Source: Sphaerulina vaccinii (lineage: Eukaryota; Ascomycota; Dothideomycetes; Mycosphaerellales; Mycosphaerellaceae). From it: a stretch of 64,000 nucleotides of DNA. The notes beneath the pieces were generated by a model. It saw only the letters and a list, made by a program, of their open reading frames with translations, did not search any database and was not told the origin of the DNA. Positions 47,550-56,167 of this stretch are shown here, piece by piece; position 1 is the stretch's first letter, and each line of letters opens with the position of its first letter. The stretch lies in assembly GCA_022570795.1 (NCBI GenBank), contig JAKUDP010000008.1, positions 186,001 through 250,000 of the forward strand, in the 5' to 3' direction. A program made the position numbers and the translations under genes.

Positions 47550-47678
47550 AGCTCGCTGGCGCAGTAAGTTTATCACACAATGCGATGACCCGTACCAGCC
47601 TATTCTAACAATTACTCTAGGCGGAAGCGCGCCGGGCTCATAACCCGGAGGACATCAGATCGAAACTGATGCGAGCTA
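47550..47678 (+). tRNA. initiator tRNA-Met (CAT) interrupted in the D-loop by a 57-nt spliceosomal-type intron
   Basis: Exon parts are 47550-47563 and 47621-47678; joined they make a 72-nt tRNA. The acceptor stem AGCTCGC/GCGAGCT pairs 7 of 7. The D-stem GCGC/GCGC surrounds the loop AGCGGAA. The anticodon stem CCGGG/CCCGG holds CTCATAA, with the CAT anticodon at 47639-47641, and the T-stem ATCAG/CTGAT holds ATCGAAA. Initiator features are present: an A1-T72 pair, three G-C pairs above the anticodon loop, and A54 and A60 in the T-loop. The removed segment 47564-47620 starts GTAAGT, has CTAAC at 47605-47609 and ends CTCTAG. It splits the internal promoter A box (TGGCGCA^GCGG), although the intron start restores a partial match (TGGCGCAGTAAG). 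It is not at the tRNA intron site (37/38). An earlier short reading as a plain pseudogene fails, because the missing 5' half is found exactly upstream of the GTAAGT. Confidence 0.85.
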
Positions 47679-47692
47679 TTGTTAGACCGTTA

Positions 47693-47704
47693 TTTTTGCT
47701 TTTT
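47693..47704 (+). terminator. likely Pol III terminator of the initiator tRNA gene
   Basis: Two runs of five T (47693-47697 and 47700-47704) lie 15-26 nt after the tRNA 3' end, as expected for Pol III termination. Confidence 0.6.
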
Positions 47705-47829
47705 GGTGTTGATGATGGTGGTGGAAAGATCCGAAAGCGAAGTGAAAATTTTGCATTTTTTCCTCCAGCCCCACCACAAATTGAAGCTACATATTCAACT
47801 ATGATGGTTGGCAGCACATCAACCACATA

Positions 47830-47978
47830 GGTTCCTTAGCTCAGTTGGTTAGAGCGTGGTGCTAATATGGCTTCACATGCCTGATAACGCCAAGGTCGAG
47901 GTGAGATCCACATTCCACGATCGATCACATGATCAATATTCTAATCCATGTATCAGGGTTCGACCCCCTTAGGGACCA
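47830..47978 (+). tRNA. tRNA-Ile (AAT) with a canonical 19-nt intron and a second 56-nt spliceosomal-type intron
   Basis: Exon parts 47830-47867, 47887-47900 and 47957-47978 join to 74 nt. The acceptor stem GGTTCCT/AGGGACC pairs with one G-T wobble. The D arm is normal (GCTCAGTTGGTTAGAGC). The anticodon loop CTAATAA has AAT at 47864-47866. Intron 1 (47868-47886) is at 37/38, the normal tRNA endonuclease site. Intron 2 (47901-47956) lies within the T-stem, between GAG and GG. It begins GTGAGA, has TTCTAATCC near 47939-47947 and ends TATCAG. Removing it yields the stem GAGGG/CCCTT around TTCGACC. The A box and the B box (GGTTCGACCCC) are each continuous. Without removing intron 2 the T-stem cannot form. 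Confidence 0.85.
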
Positions 47979-48571
47979 CATGTCATCTGGTGCTCTACAA
48001 TCGCGACGTAACAGTCGACGACCATCCTTTTGCGCTTTTGACCGAAGTTTTCTACTCGTCTATTGAGAAACTGAGACTTCTGATGCGTGCATTGGTCCGC
48101 ATTCCTTTTGCATTCCAGACCTCCACTGGGCTGCTCACAACTCGATCATCCATCTTTTTGCACTTTGATCACATCGACTGCAAAGACACATCTTCGCCGG
48201 CGAGGTCAGGAACCAGTTCTACAATGCTTTCATAGTGCTCCGTACTCAGACAATAGTCTGGCTGTGGCATGCCCGAATGATCATTCTGAGTGTCTTTGAG
48301 GCATGTATGTCTCCATGTGGAACTATCTGTCTGGCTACCTTCATCTCTTTCGGGAGCATTAATATTCCCATTTGTTCACATACATTCCCACCCTCATGCG
48401 ACTGACGAGAACAGGAACTTCTTTGTCCTTATCATAGCGAAAAGCTCAAGCTCAATCGAATCGCCGGATCCGGCGACATGGCCACAATCTCTTTGTGTGC
48501 ACGCGCAGTCAAGATGGCCAGCCTGGAGGAATCTATGTTCCTCAATTACAACTCACAGCTCAACCGTGAAT
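47979..48571. other. intergenic DNA between the tRNA-Ile and the RRM-like gene
   Basis: A TTTT run near 48028 may end Pol III transcription. No protein gene is supported; the frame open from 48290 becomes coding only at ATG 48572. Confidence 0.45.
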
Positions 48572-50218
48572 ATGGGCAACACCACCAGCAGGCTTGCCGA
48601 AGATACAGTGATCGAGGATGCCATAGAAATTATAACAGTCGATGACGACTCCTCCGTAGATGATGGCATGTCCGTGGACGACGATGAGCTCTGGCCTGGA
48701 CTCATCAGAATGGACCTAGACTCCGAAGGCAACAAGATCCCATTTCCAGATGACGGAATCCCCTACCATAAGAACTTGGTTGAATACGACAAGGACGTTC
48801 TTGAGTACACCGAAGAGAACAACCATATAATCAAAGTCTTTGAGAAACAATTTGAAACAATTGTTAAAACAGGCGGCAGTGTGCTCTCTGGATGGCTGTG
48901 GATAGCCGCCCACTTCCAATTGTGCAAGGACGCTGGGACTTGGGACTACAAGAACTCGACGCCGGAAAGAGAACGTGAGCTCGTGGAGGAATATGGCGAG
49001 CAGCTACTCCGCGCGGCAGACATCGATGTAGAGGAGGTCGGCCGGGTTACCAGAACGCTGGGCAAGAACGCCATTGAGGTCTCCGAATTGACCGCTGAAG
49101 ACCGTCGATGGAAACACTTGCTCCGCGAGTACTCACGTCAAGGCTTTGATGTCGAAGACGTGATGATGGAGTTCCGCAGGTTCCTCAGCAACAGTGCAGA
49201 TACCGAAGAGGCTACAGACAAGCTTGAAGAGATGTTCGACAACCTCTCAGCAGAGACTAGACTGCTCGTGATCGCACCAGAACTGCAGAGATTCTTCGCA
49301 GAAGGCGACACTCCTTCGACTCCTCTCACGCCAAGCAACCAGCTTCGATCCCCATACGGGAAACGGCCATCAGGCAGAAGTCTGCTCAAGGCTTTGAAGC
49401 CCACTAAGGTCAGGATCGATAATATACCCTGGCTTAAATGTCATGAAGAGTACGTAGAAAAGTGGGCCGAATCGATCGGGCCAATTATATCTCTCACCTT
49501 TGTCGAGGACGATGACAACCGCGGGGGCAGGACTGGCACAGCATTCGTCGTGTTTGAAGACTCGCAACACGCAATCGAGTTCCAAGCCAAGTACGACGGA
49601 ATGGATACTAGCGAAGCGTACGATGAAGACCCCGATCATCCAGTCTATATCTCACTCGTGACCGACGACGACGAAACCAACAACGAGAAACTCATCCCAT
49701 CCCTCGAACAACCAATCGTCATCGACACAGATGACACCTCATCCACAACCTCCTCCCTCCCACCAACAGTCTCCCGAATCCCATCAATACCCTCAACTCC
49801 ACGCCCAATCGACATAGCTCCTCAATCCCCCGGCCCTCGCTCTCCAACCTTCAGCGACACATTCGACACCCTGACCAGCACAGCGACAGCTCGCAAGTCC
49901 CCCAAGAAGCCATTAGCATCGCGCTACGGACATCCTCGCCTCCCACGCGTAGATCCTCTACGTTATCAGAATCGTCTAGAAGAGCCAAGACGACTACCAA
50001 AGACGCCAACAGTAAGTCATTGGCCACCTGCTCCGTACTCTCATAGAGGAAAGACGCCGGCGCCGAGAGCTTGTGTGACTTGTGGAAGAGCGTTTCGGAA
50101 GGCGAAGACTGTTGCTGGAAAGAAGGCAACTGCTGGGAAGAAGACTGTTGGAGGGAGAGTGAAGAAGACGGTGACTGTTGTGCGTGGAAATAAGTATGAG
50201 TTGCGCAGTATGAAGTAG
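48572..50218 (+). CDS. RRM-like protein with a possible N-myristoylation signal (548 aa)
   Basis: A single exon. The start at 48572 gives MGNTTSRLAEDT; Gly2 with Ser6 is a classic N-myristoylation context. Residues about 65-240 are helical and acidic. A divergent RRM-like fold lies at about 280-350: VRIDNIPWLKC as the first strand, then ISLTFVEDDD and GRTGTAFVVFEDSQHAIEF, which resembles RNP1. The C-terminal third is Ser/Thr/Pro-rich with SPGPRSPTF-type phosphosite clusters. It ends in a very basic lysine-rich tail with a CVTCGRAF pair of cysteines. I know no named orthologue. RNA binding at a membrane would be the inference if both features are real. Confidence 0.75.
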   Translation: MGNTTSRLAEDTVIEDAIEIITVDDDSSVDDGMSVDDDELWPGLIRMDLDSEGNKIPFPDDGIPYHKNLVEYDKDVLEYTEENNHIIKVFEKQFETIVKTGGSVLSGWLWIAAHFQLCKDAGTWDYKNSTPERERELVEEYGEQLLRAADIDVEEVGRVTRTLGKNAIEVSELTAEDRRWKHLLREYSRQGFDVEDVMMEFRRFLSNSADTEEATDKLEEMFDNLSAETRLLVIAPELQRFFAEGDTPSTPLTPSNQLRSPYGKRPSGRSLLKALKPTKVRIDNIPWLKCHEEYVEKWAESIGPIISLTFVEDDDNRGGRTGTAFVVFEDSQHAIEFQAKYDGMDTSEAYDEDPDHPVYISLVTDDDETNNEKLIPSLEQPIVIDTDDTSSTTSSLPPTVSRIPSIPSTPRPIDIAPQSPGPRSPTFSDTFDTLTSTATARKSPKKPLASRYGHPRLPRVDPLRYQNRLEEPRRLPKTPTVSHWPPAPYSHRGKTPAPRACVTCGRAFRKAKTVAGKKATAGKKTVGGRVKKTVTVVRGNKYELRSMK

Positions 50219-50442
50219 TGTATAAGATAGAGTCTGTAGTGTGATTTGTTTGTCTTGTGCATTAGTCTGTCCTAATTGATACTTTGCTTCATTTCCGCCT
50301 CATATGCATGTACTCTTGATCCAAGCACTTCTGTGATACACTGCTGTGTCATGTGTAATCCATCCTATGCCAATGCCGCTCATCCCAATCAAGACTCAGA
50401 CGCCACGCTATAACAAGAAACACATCCCGCTCGATCGCCTAT

Positions 50443-50925
50443 TCAGTCAACCGACTTCGGCACGATAGTACTGTCATTCCTTAACCTCTCCTCCTCGTCA
50501 CTGTCAATCTTGCCTTCGACCTTCTGCTTTCCATCCGACTGTCCAGGTATACCGATAGCCCTAGCTTGGACTTTCGGTGGCTCAGATATGCTGCCAGAAA
50601 TACTCCTTGGCGGTGGTGTGATTTGGTCCAAGAGGTGCACGTAGCTGTCTTCGGATCCGCCTGGTGTGCGAATCGGAGAGAATGAGCCGTGATTTGATCT
50701 CCTTGTGCCATTATCTCTCAGAGACCGTGGTTCTCTGCTTCTCGCCGGTGAATCTCTGAGTGTTCGTGGTGCTCTGCTTCTCGCCGGGGAAGATATCTCA
50801 GAGACGACATCCGTTCTCAGCTTGCTGACAGTGACCTTGCCATCCGTTGGCACTACCACAGCATTCTGGCCAGTCTCACCTTCAGAGACGAAACTCAAAA
50901 GCGCTGCTTTGAGGCCCCGAAGACT
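50443..50925 (-). other. open frame continuing in frame past the VAC14 stop
   Basis: Directly after the VAC14 TAG (50928-50926) the same frame stays open for 160 codons to 50443. It reads as a coherent disordered tail: SLRGLKAALLSFVSEGETG, then a Ser/Arg repeat (SPARSRAPRTLRDSPARSRE) and an acidic end. No in-frame ATG occurs early, so it is not an obvious separate gene. A 105-nt intron at 50929-50825 (GTAGAG to TGTCAG) would keep frame and attach the rest as an exon. Confidence 0.45.
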
Positions 50926-53900
50926 CTACTTTCTGGTCTTCGCAGCGCCTCGGTTGCCTGTAAGCCTACTACCGAGGTTTCCAAGGCTGCTCTTGCCTCG
51001 CTGATGACCTACTGGAACACCGCCGGCAGTAGGACGAGAAGGCTGTTGAAGATGATCCGGCTTGGGCTGTGGGACGGGAGGCTGAATAGTCTTCACAGGC
51101 TCTCTCAATGGGGCTGCTGCTTCCTCTAGGCCGTGCTGGTTGATCAGCTGTCTCTGCTGAGAGCGTCTGACCTTTTCTTGAGTAGCCTTGAACTTCTCAA
51201 GAAGCTCTGTCCACTTGATGCCGCCACTGTCTTCGCGATTCTTGAGCCTATTGCGCTCGCCGAAGTTGCCGAGTGTGCTTGAGGCTGGGGTTGGAGGTCC
51301 TGGCCGCTCGCGTATGTGCAGATACCCTATCGCTGATACACTATTCAATCTGTTCTTGAGTGCCGCAAACGCACTGCTTTGTGGCAGCAGCATGAGTAGG
51401 CCATACATGCATTTGTACAAGTGTGGGTGTCGTTCAGGCTCCAGGAGCTGCATACGCAGGTATGTGAAAACCGGCGACTCCAGGAGCTGCACCAGCTTGT
51501 CGATCTGGATGAGCATGTTGACTGTCATCTCGATTTCAGAGAAGATCAGAAGCAAGTTGTAAGCCTGTTCGTAGGCTTGCGCTAGTAGGCACAGCGAGAA
51601 CGTGGCGACTGCGTTGTGACACCATGCCTTGAACAAGACTGTGAAGAAGCTCTGCCCATCTTTGCTGTCTAGATTGCGCAGTCGGCGACGCAGTTCCGCA
51701 AGTTCAGGAGCAGTGATGAGGTTGTTGTTGAGATTCTGCACCATGATAGATGCAAACTCAACATCATCCTCATCATCCTCCAGACAATCTGCCATGGTCC
51801 TGAAGATGCGCTCTGCTGACAGCGAAAGACACAGCTGTCGAATGATTAGATTGCCTCTTGACTCCAGTAGGCGACGGTCCGTCTCGAACAACTTTAGAAG
51901 GTTTACCATGAATGACGTGAAGTAGCTCTGGTCGCTACTCTTGCTGATCTCGGACAGAAGCAAGAGATCCCGAGTGACAACAGCTTCTGCGGGATCACTA
52001 AGTGTCTTGAGAAGTGCAGGGAATGTCGCGTCTTGAATGGCCAGTATCTTTCTGGGAGACTTGCGATGCAACATGATCAACCAGGCTAGAGCAGCAACTC
52101 TGGTAGCCTCATGCTCGTGCAAGAACTGTAAGGTGAGTGCACCAACGGCAGCTTCGTAGTCCAGGTCCGGGTGTGCATCGACAATCTCAGCCTCTTCGAC
52201 TGGTGGCTCAGGAGTAGCGACTTCGGGTGTCCTAGATCCTGGCACCTCTGGCGTCCTACGAGCTGCTCTACTGCCTAGTGACTCCCTCTTGCCATCGCCT
52301 GCATTTTCCCTCAATGCTCGCACCCCACTTGTGGCGGTCGCAACAGATGCAACTGGCACCGGTGCTTGTGCTGGCTGCTCTACACTTCCACCATGTGCTC
52401 GTGTCGGATCATCGGGAAGGGACATGATGTATCTCATGAGCTCGTTGTTGACCTTCTTCGCCTCTGTGCTCACATAGTCCTTATCATGGGAGACCGCGGG
52501 TAGAAGTTCCTGTAGCAGACCTGGCGTGAATGGTAGGATGTCTTCCGGGCAGATCTCGAGAAAAGTGCCGATCCAATTTAGACAAGTAAGTTGCACCGAC
52601 TCCTCTCTTGATCGACTCAAGAAGTCAACCAGTATCGCAGTAATCCTGGGGTAGTCAATTTGCACATCCTGTCCTGGAAAGAACTCATCCACGGCACCTG
52701 TCGGTCCCTCTGCATCGTCCACGTCCGCCGCAGTGAACGAAGAAGCGCCATCTCCAGCTTGATCTTCGTCACCGACTTCGGGCTCTGCCTGTGTTTCAAC
52801 TGGCAGCGCCTCGCCGTTCTCTCGGCTCTCGCGACTCTGGCCAGGGTCCACTTCGGGGTCGTCCTGCTCACCATCATGTCCTTCTACGACATAGCTTGCA
52901 TCGCTGGCCTTTCTGTCATGCTCGTGATCTTCGCGACTCTTTCTGCTCTCTGCGATGTCTCGCTTAACTTCGGCAATCTTCTTGATCTCGCGCAAGAATC
53001 TCCCGAGAACCTCCTTAGTGGTGTTGTGGACATCGATCGCACCGTCGCTGAGGAATGTCAGAAGTCCTTCCAGAAAGCAAGGCAGGTAAGACACCAGCTC
53101 CAGGTCCGGTATGGAGTCCAGTAGGAGGATCCACTGTACCAAGAACGTTCGTGCCCAGGGGTTCTGGACATTGATGCGCTCTTGCAGCAGAGGTATGAAC
53201 TTGGGCAAGCTGAACGCCTGTGGTATTTCGACACTCTGGTCTGGGCTAATCTCAGCAGACTCCTTACCTTCCGTGAGCAGGACAGACGTGTATGTTGCAG
53301 CCGACTCTGACACGATGTCCTTTATCAATCGATCGAGCAGTTCCGCGCCATTCTTGACAGACAGTTCGGTGTCTGCTGCCAATTTGCTGAGAGCGTCGAA
53401 GACGTCGTTGAAGTAGATCAGTATCTCGCCCTTGGCCACTTTGGCAATGTTGTACATGCTCTCGCAAGCATAATATCTGACTCTAGCATCTTGGTCGGAG
53501 AAGCATGCCAACACTGGAGGTACTATCTCTTTCAGGTAGCGTGCAACATCCTGTTCCTGCATTAGCCGTGTCCCGTCATGTCTTGTAAAGGGATTTAACC
53601 CACTGCACCCAGAGCTATCGCCGCAGCAGCTAAACCAATAAGGCCACCATTTCGAGCATGTGGTTGATGGACAGCATACGCGTAGTCGTGACAGAGCTGC
53701 CAGACTATCTTGCCTATCCGTTCGTGATTGTTCTCGGCGAGGGCATTCCGTATGACGGTCTCGAGCCTGCGTGAATGCTGTGTTAACGTTTGTCTATCTT
53801 GACCTCTGATCTCCACTTCATATTCGTCGTCGTACGGACAACTGGGAGACTTGAGCGGCGGCGGCACGCTACCACCGCGCGTGGCTCTCAAGAACGCTGC

Positions 53901-54102
53901 AGCCATGTCGCAGCGATCCTAGAAGCTACATGTGTACGTGGTCGTTCGCGGATAGTGGAGATAGTTGGTAGAGGGGCAGAATGTGTGATGGATCACAGTG
54001 TTCAGTGTACACGTAGAGCTTGGAAGGAACTCACTCGAGTGCTCCGGCTTTCCGCTTGTCGTAGAACTTGTCTGAGAGTAACTTGAGTGAATTGGGGTCC
54101 AT
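50926..54102 (-). CDS. VAC14: VAC14 homologue, PIKfyve/Fab1 complex scaffold, three exons
   Basis: Exons 54102-54035, 53766-53604 and 53556-50926 join in frame to 953 aa. The N terminus MDPNSLKLLSDKFYDKRKAG leads into LELETVIRNALAENNHERIG and the strongly conserved WQLCHDYAYAVHQPHARNGG, followed by VARYLKEIVPPVLACFSDQD (about residues 80-99). HEAT-type repeats run through most of the chain, with an acidic insert around 280-400 that looks disordered. The later part has the conserved core QSFFTVLFKAWCHNAVATFS and LIQIDKLVQLLESPVFTYLR. Vac14 holds Fab1 and Fig4 together on the vacuole or endosome membrane for PI(3,5)P2 synthesis. Introns: 268 nt (GTGAGT, ACGCAG) and 47 nt (GTGGGT, ATGCAG). The frame continues past the stop (see 50443-50925). 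Confidence 0.93.
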
Positions 54103-54515
54103 CTCCTCTTTCGTCCTCCTCAGTCACAACGACTGTGTGTATGTATGCTCCCGAGCTTGACTAGCTCATACATCTGTCGTGCGCTCGTACGTCGTGCCCG
54201 CGTGAGTACATGGAAGGCTCCACTCTGTTGAGGATGCTATGGGAAGCTGCGTAGTAGGCTGAGGTGGCGGGTGAATGAGGTATAGTACACAGCAAGAGTG
54301 ATCGATCTGCTTCACTCCGTCGACGAAAGTGAACGATCATCATCATCAGCACGCGCTCAGTTTCAGTTCCACTTGCTCCAAGGAAGGAAGGGTCTCCACG
54401 CTTCGGCAGCCATTGCCGACGGGCCAGTCCGCGATCTTCAAGTCAGAGAGACTCAGACTTTCTTACACGAAGACAGCCATCTTCAACATCGTCCACCACA
54501 CATACCGGCGCAAAG
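54103..54515. promoter_or_regulatory. shared divergent promoter region of VAC14 and RPB5
   Basis: These 413 bp separate the two start codons, which face away from each other, so both promoters must lie here. I do not see a clear TATA box. Confidence 0.5.
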
Positions 54516-55295
54516 ATGTCCAATGAACTGTGAGATATATTCGGCATGATCGTCCTGATGGACACTAACTGTGCGACCAGGTCTCGCCTATGGCGCGTCC
54601 TTCGGACCACGAAGCAAATGTGCCTGGATCGGGTAGCGACTCACTTCTACCAGCACGATGCGCGCACAATCGCATACTAACAATCGCAGGGCTACGATCT
54701 GACCGAAGAGGAATGTAATATCTCCCTCGAAGAGTTCCGCGAGCAATATGCCGACGAGCAGGGCCAACCGCAACGAACGAAAATGGCATTCACAGCCCGC
54801 CCTTCAGCTGCCATGATCAAACGATACACACCCATCCAACGACCAGGCCAACCAGAGAAGGAACCAGAAATCGGAACTATCCACGTCGAGTTCGCAAACG
54901 AGGCCTCAGTCGGTATCAAGCACTTGAAAGTGTTTGCGCAACTTCTGTCAGAGAAGAACTACTACACTGGAATCTACGTGTCGCACGTCCAGCCAACATC
55001 TGCTGCGCTGAAGATCATTCCGAGTGTGCTGCCGACTGTGATGGAGATCTTCAAGGAGGAAGATCTGCTTGTGAACATCTCCAAGCACGAGTTGGTGCCA
55101 AAGCATATTCTGCTCAGTCAGGAGGAGAAGCGCGGTCTGCTTGAGAGATACAGACTGAAGGAGACACAGCTGCCGAGAATCAAAGTCGACGATCCGATGG
55201 CGAGGTATTTGGGTCTGAGGAGAAGTCAGGTTGTGAAGATTATCAGGAAGTCCGAGACTGCTGGGCGGTACGCTTCCTACAGATGGGCCATCTGA
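54516..55295 (+). CDS. RPB5: RNA polymerase I/II/III common subunit RPABC1 (Rpb5), three exons
   Basis: Exons 54516-54529 (only 14 nt), 54581-54632 and 54690-55295 join in frame to 223 aa, close to the usual 210-215. The N-terminal jaw domain reads MSNELSRLWRVLRTTKQMCL then GYDLTEEECNISLEEFREQY. The C-terminal assembly domain is highly conserved: LVPKHILLSQEEKRGLLERY and DPMARYLGLRRSQVVKIIRK. Intron 1 has a CACTAAC branch site and intron 2 has ACTAAC. The subunit sits at the polymerase cleft jaw and is shared by all three nuclear polymerases. Confidence 0.95.
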
Positions 55296-55979
55296 GCGCG
55301 CTACGAGAATGCGGAAAGGCAGAAAAGCAGATCATATGGGCAAAGCGAGGCGTACGTTGTTTGGTGTAAGAGTACGGTTGTGAAAACAGCGATGGGCGGC
55401 ATCTTGGAGCAGCTCGTAGGGGCTATAGCCTTGAGTATGCTATGCGCTCTCAGGCCGAGCTATCTCTTGCCATGCCAACAACAGCCATCAGACTCAGACG
55501 AATGTGATGCTGTCCGAGCGGAAATTACTAGAGTCAAGAGATGGACGCATCAAGGAGCACACCAAGCTCATAGCCGAGTCGCGTCTCCGTAAGGCTGAGA
55601 GCATACACGGTCGCGTCTACAGTAGCAGAGTTTTGATAGCTTGGCAGAGCTGTAAAGGTAAAGGTAGATGAGGCTCAAAAGGAAATGCTAGGCCCCACGT
55701 CGTCCCAAACTCATGATACTCTTCACACCCTCACTTTCTATGCCTCCCAATGATCATGTTTCGAGACATGCTATAGCGTGCTGATGACCATGCCGTGCGA
55801 CATCATGCTCCGCGCCAAGCTCATCCTTCCTCTTGTCTTGCGCCACGACAACCATTCCTTGGACGTTCTTCTTTCTTCTGTTCTTACATCATGTACCATG
55901 ACTTCCTTTCCCCTCGTCCTTTACTAGACGAACAATAACAACAATTCCCATGTCTTAGCACGATTCAAGATTGGCAGAG
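55296..55979. other. intergenic DNA
   Basis: No supported gene; it contains pyrimidine-rich sequence that may be promoter or leader of the next gene. Confidence 0.45.
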
Positions 55980-56167
55980 ATGCCCGGCGATGCTAACAGC
56001 AGAGAGACGAGGCGCCTGTCTCGCTTCGGCCGCAAAGTAAGCTCCCAATCCTTGTCGATCGATCTCGCAACTCTCATGCACCCCAGACCTGATCATGGCT
56101 CCACCACCAGCACTTCTTCCGCCTGTCTCACAAACAAATTCATCAAGATGACCTAGAAACTATCGAG

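Noticed and set aside
47605..47685. Initiator tRNA read as a 5'-mutated pseudogene with a long terminal stem
   Set aside because: The expected 5' half lies intact at 47550-47563, directly before a GTAAGT; the intron model explains every base.
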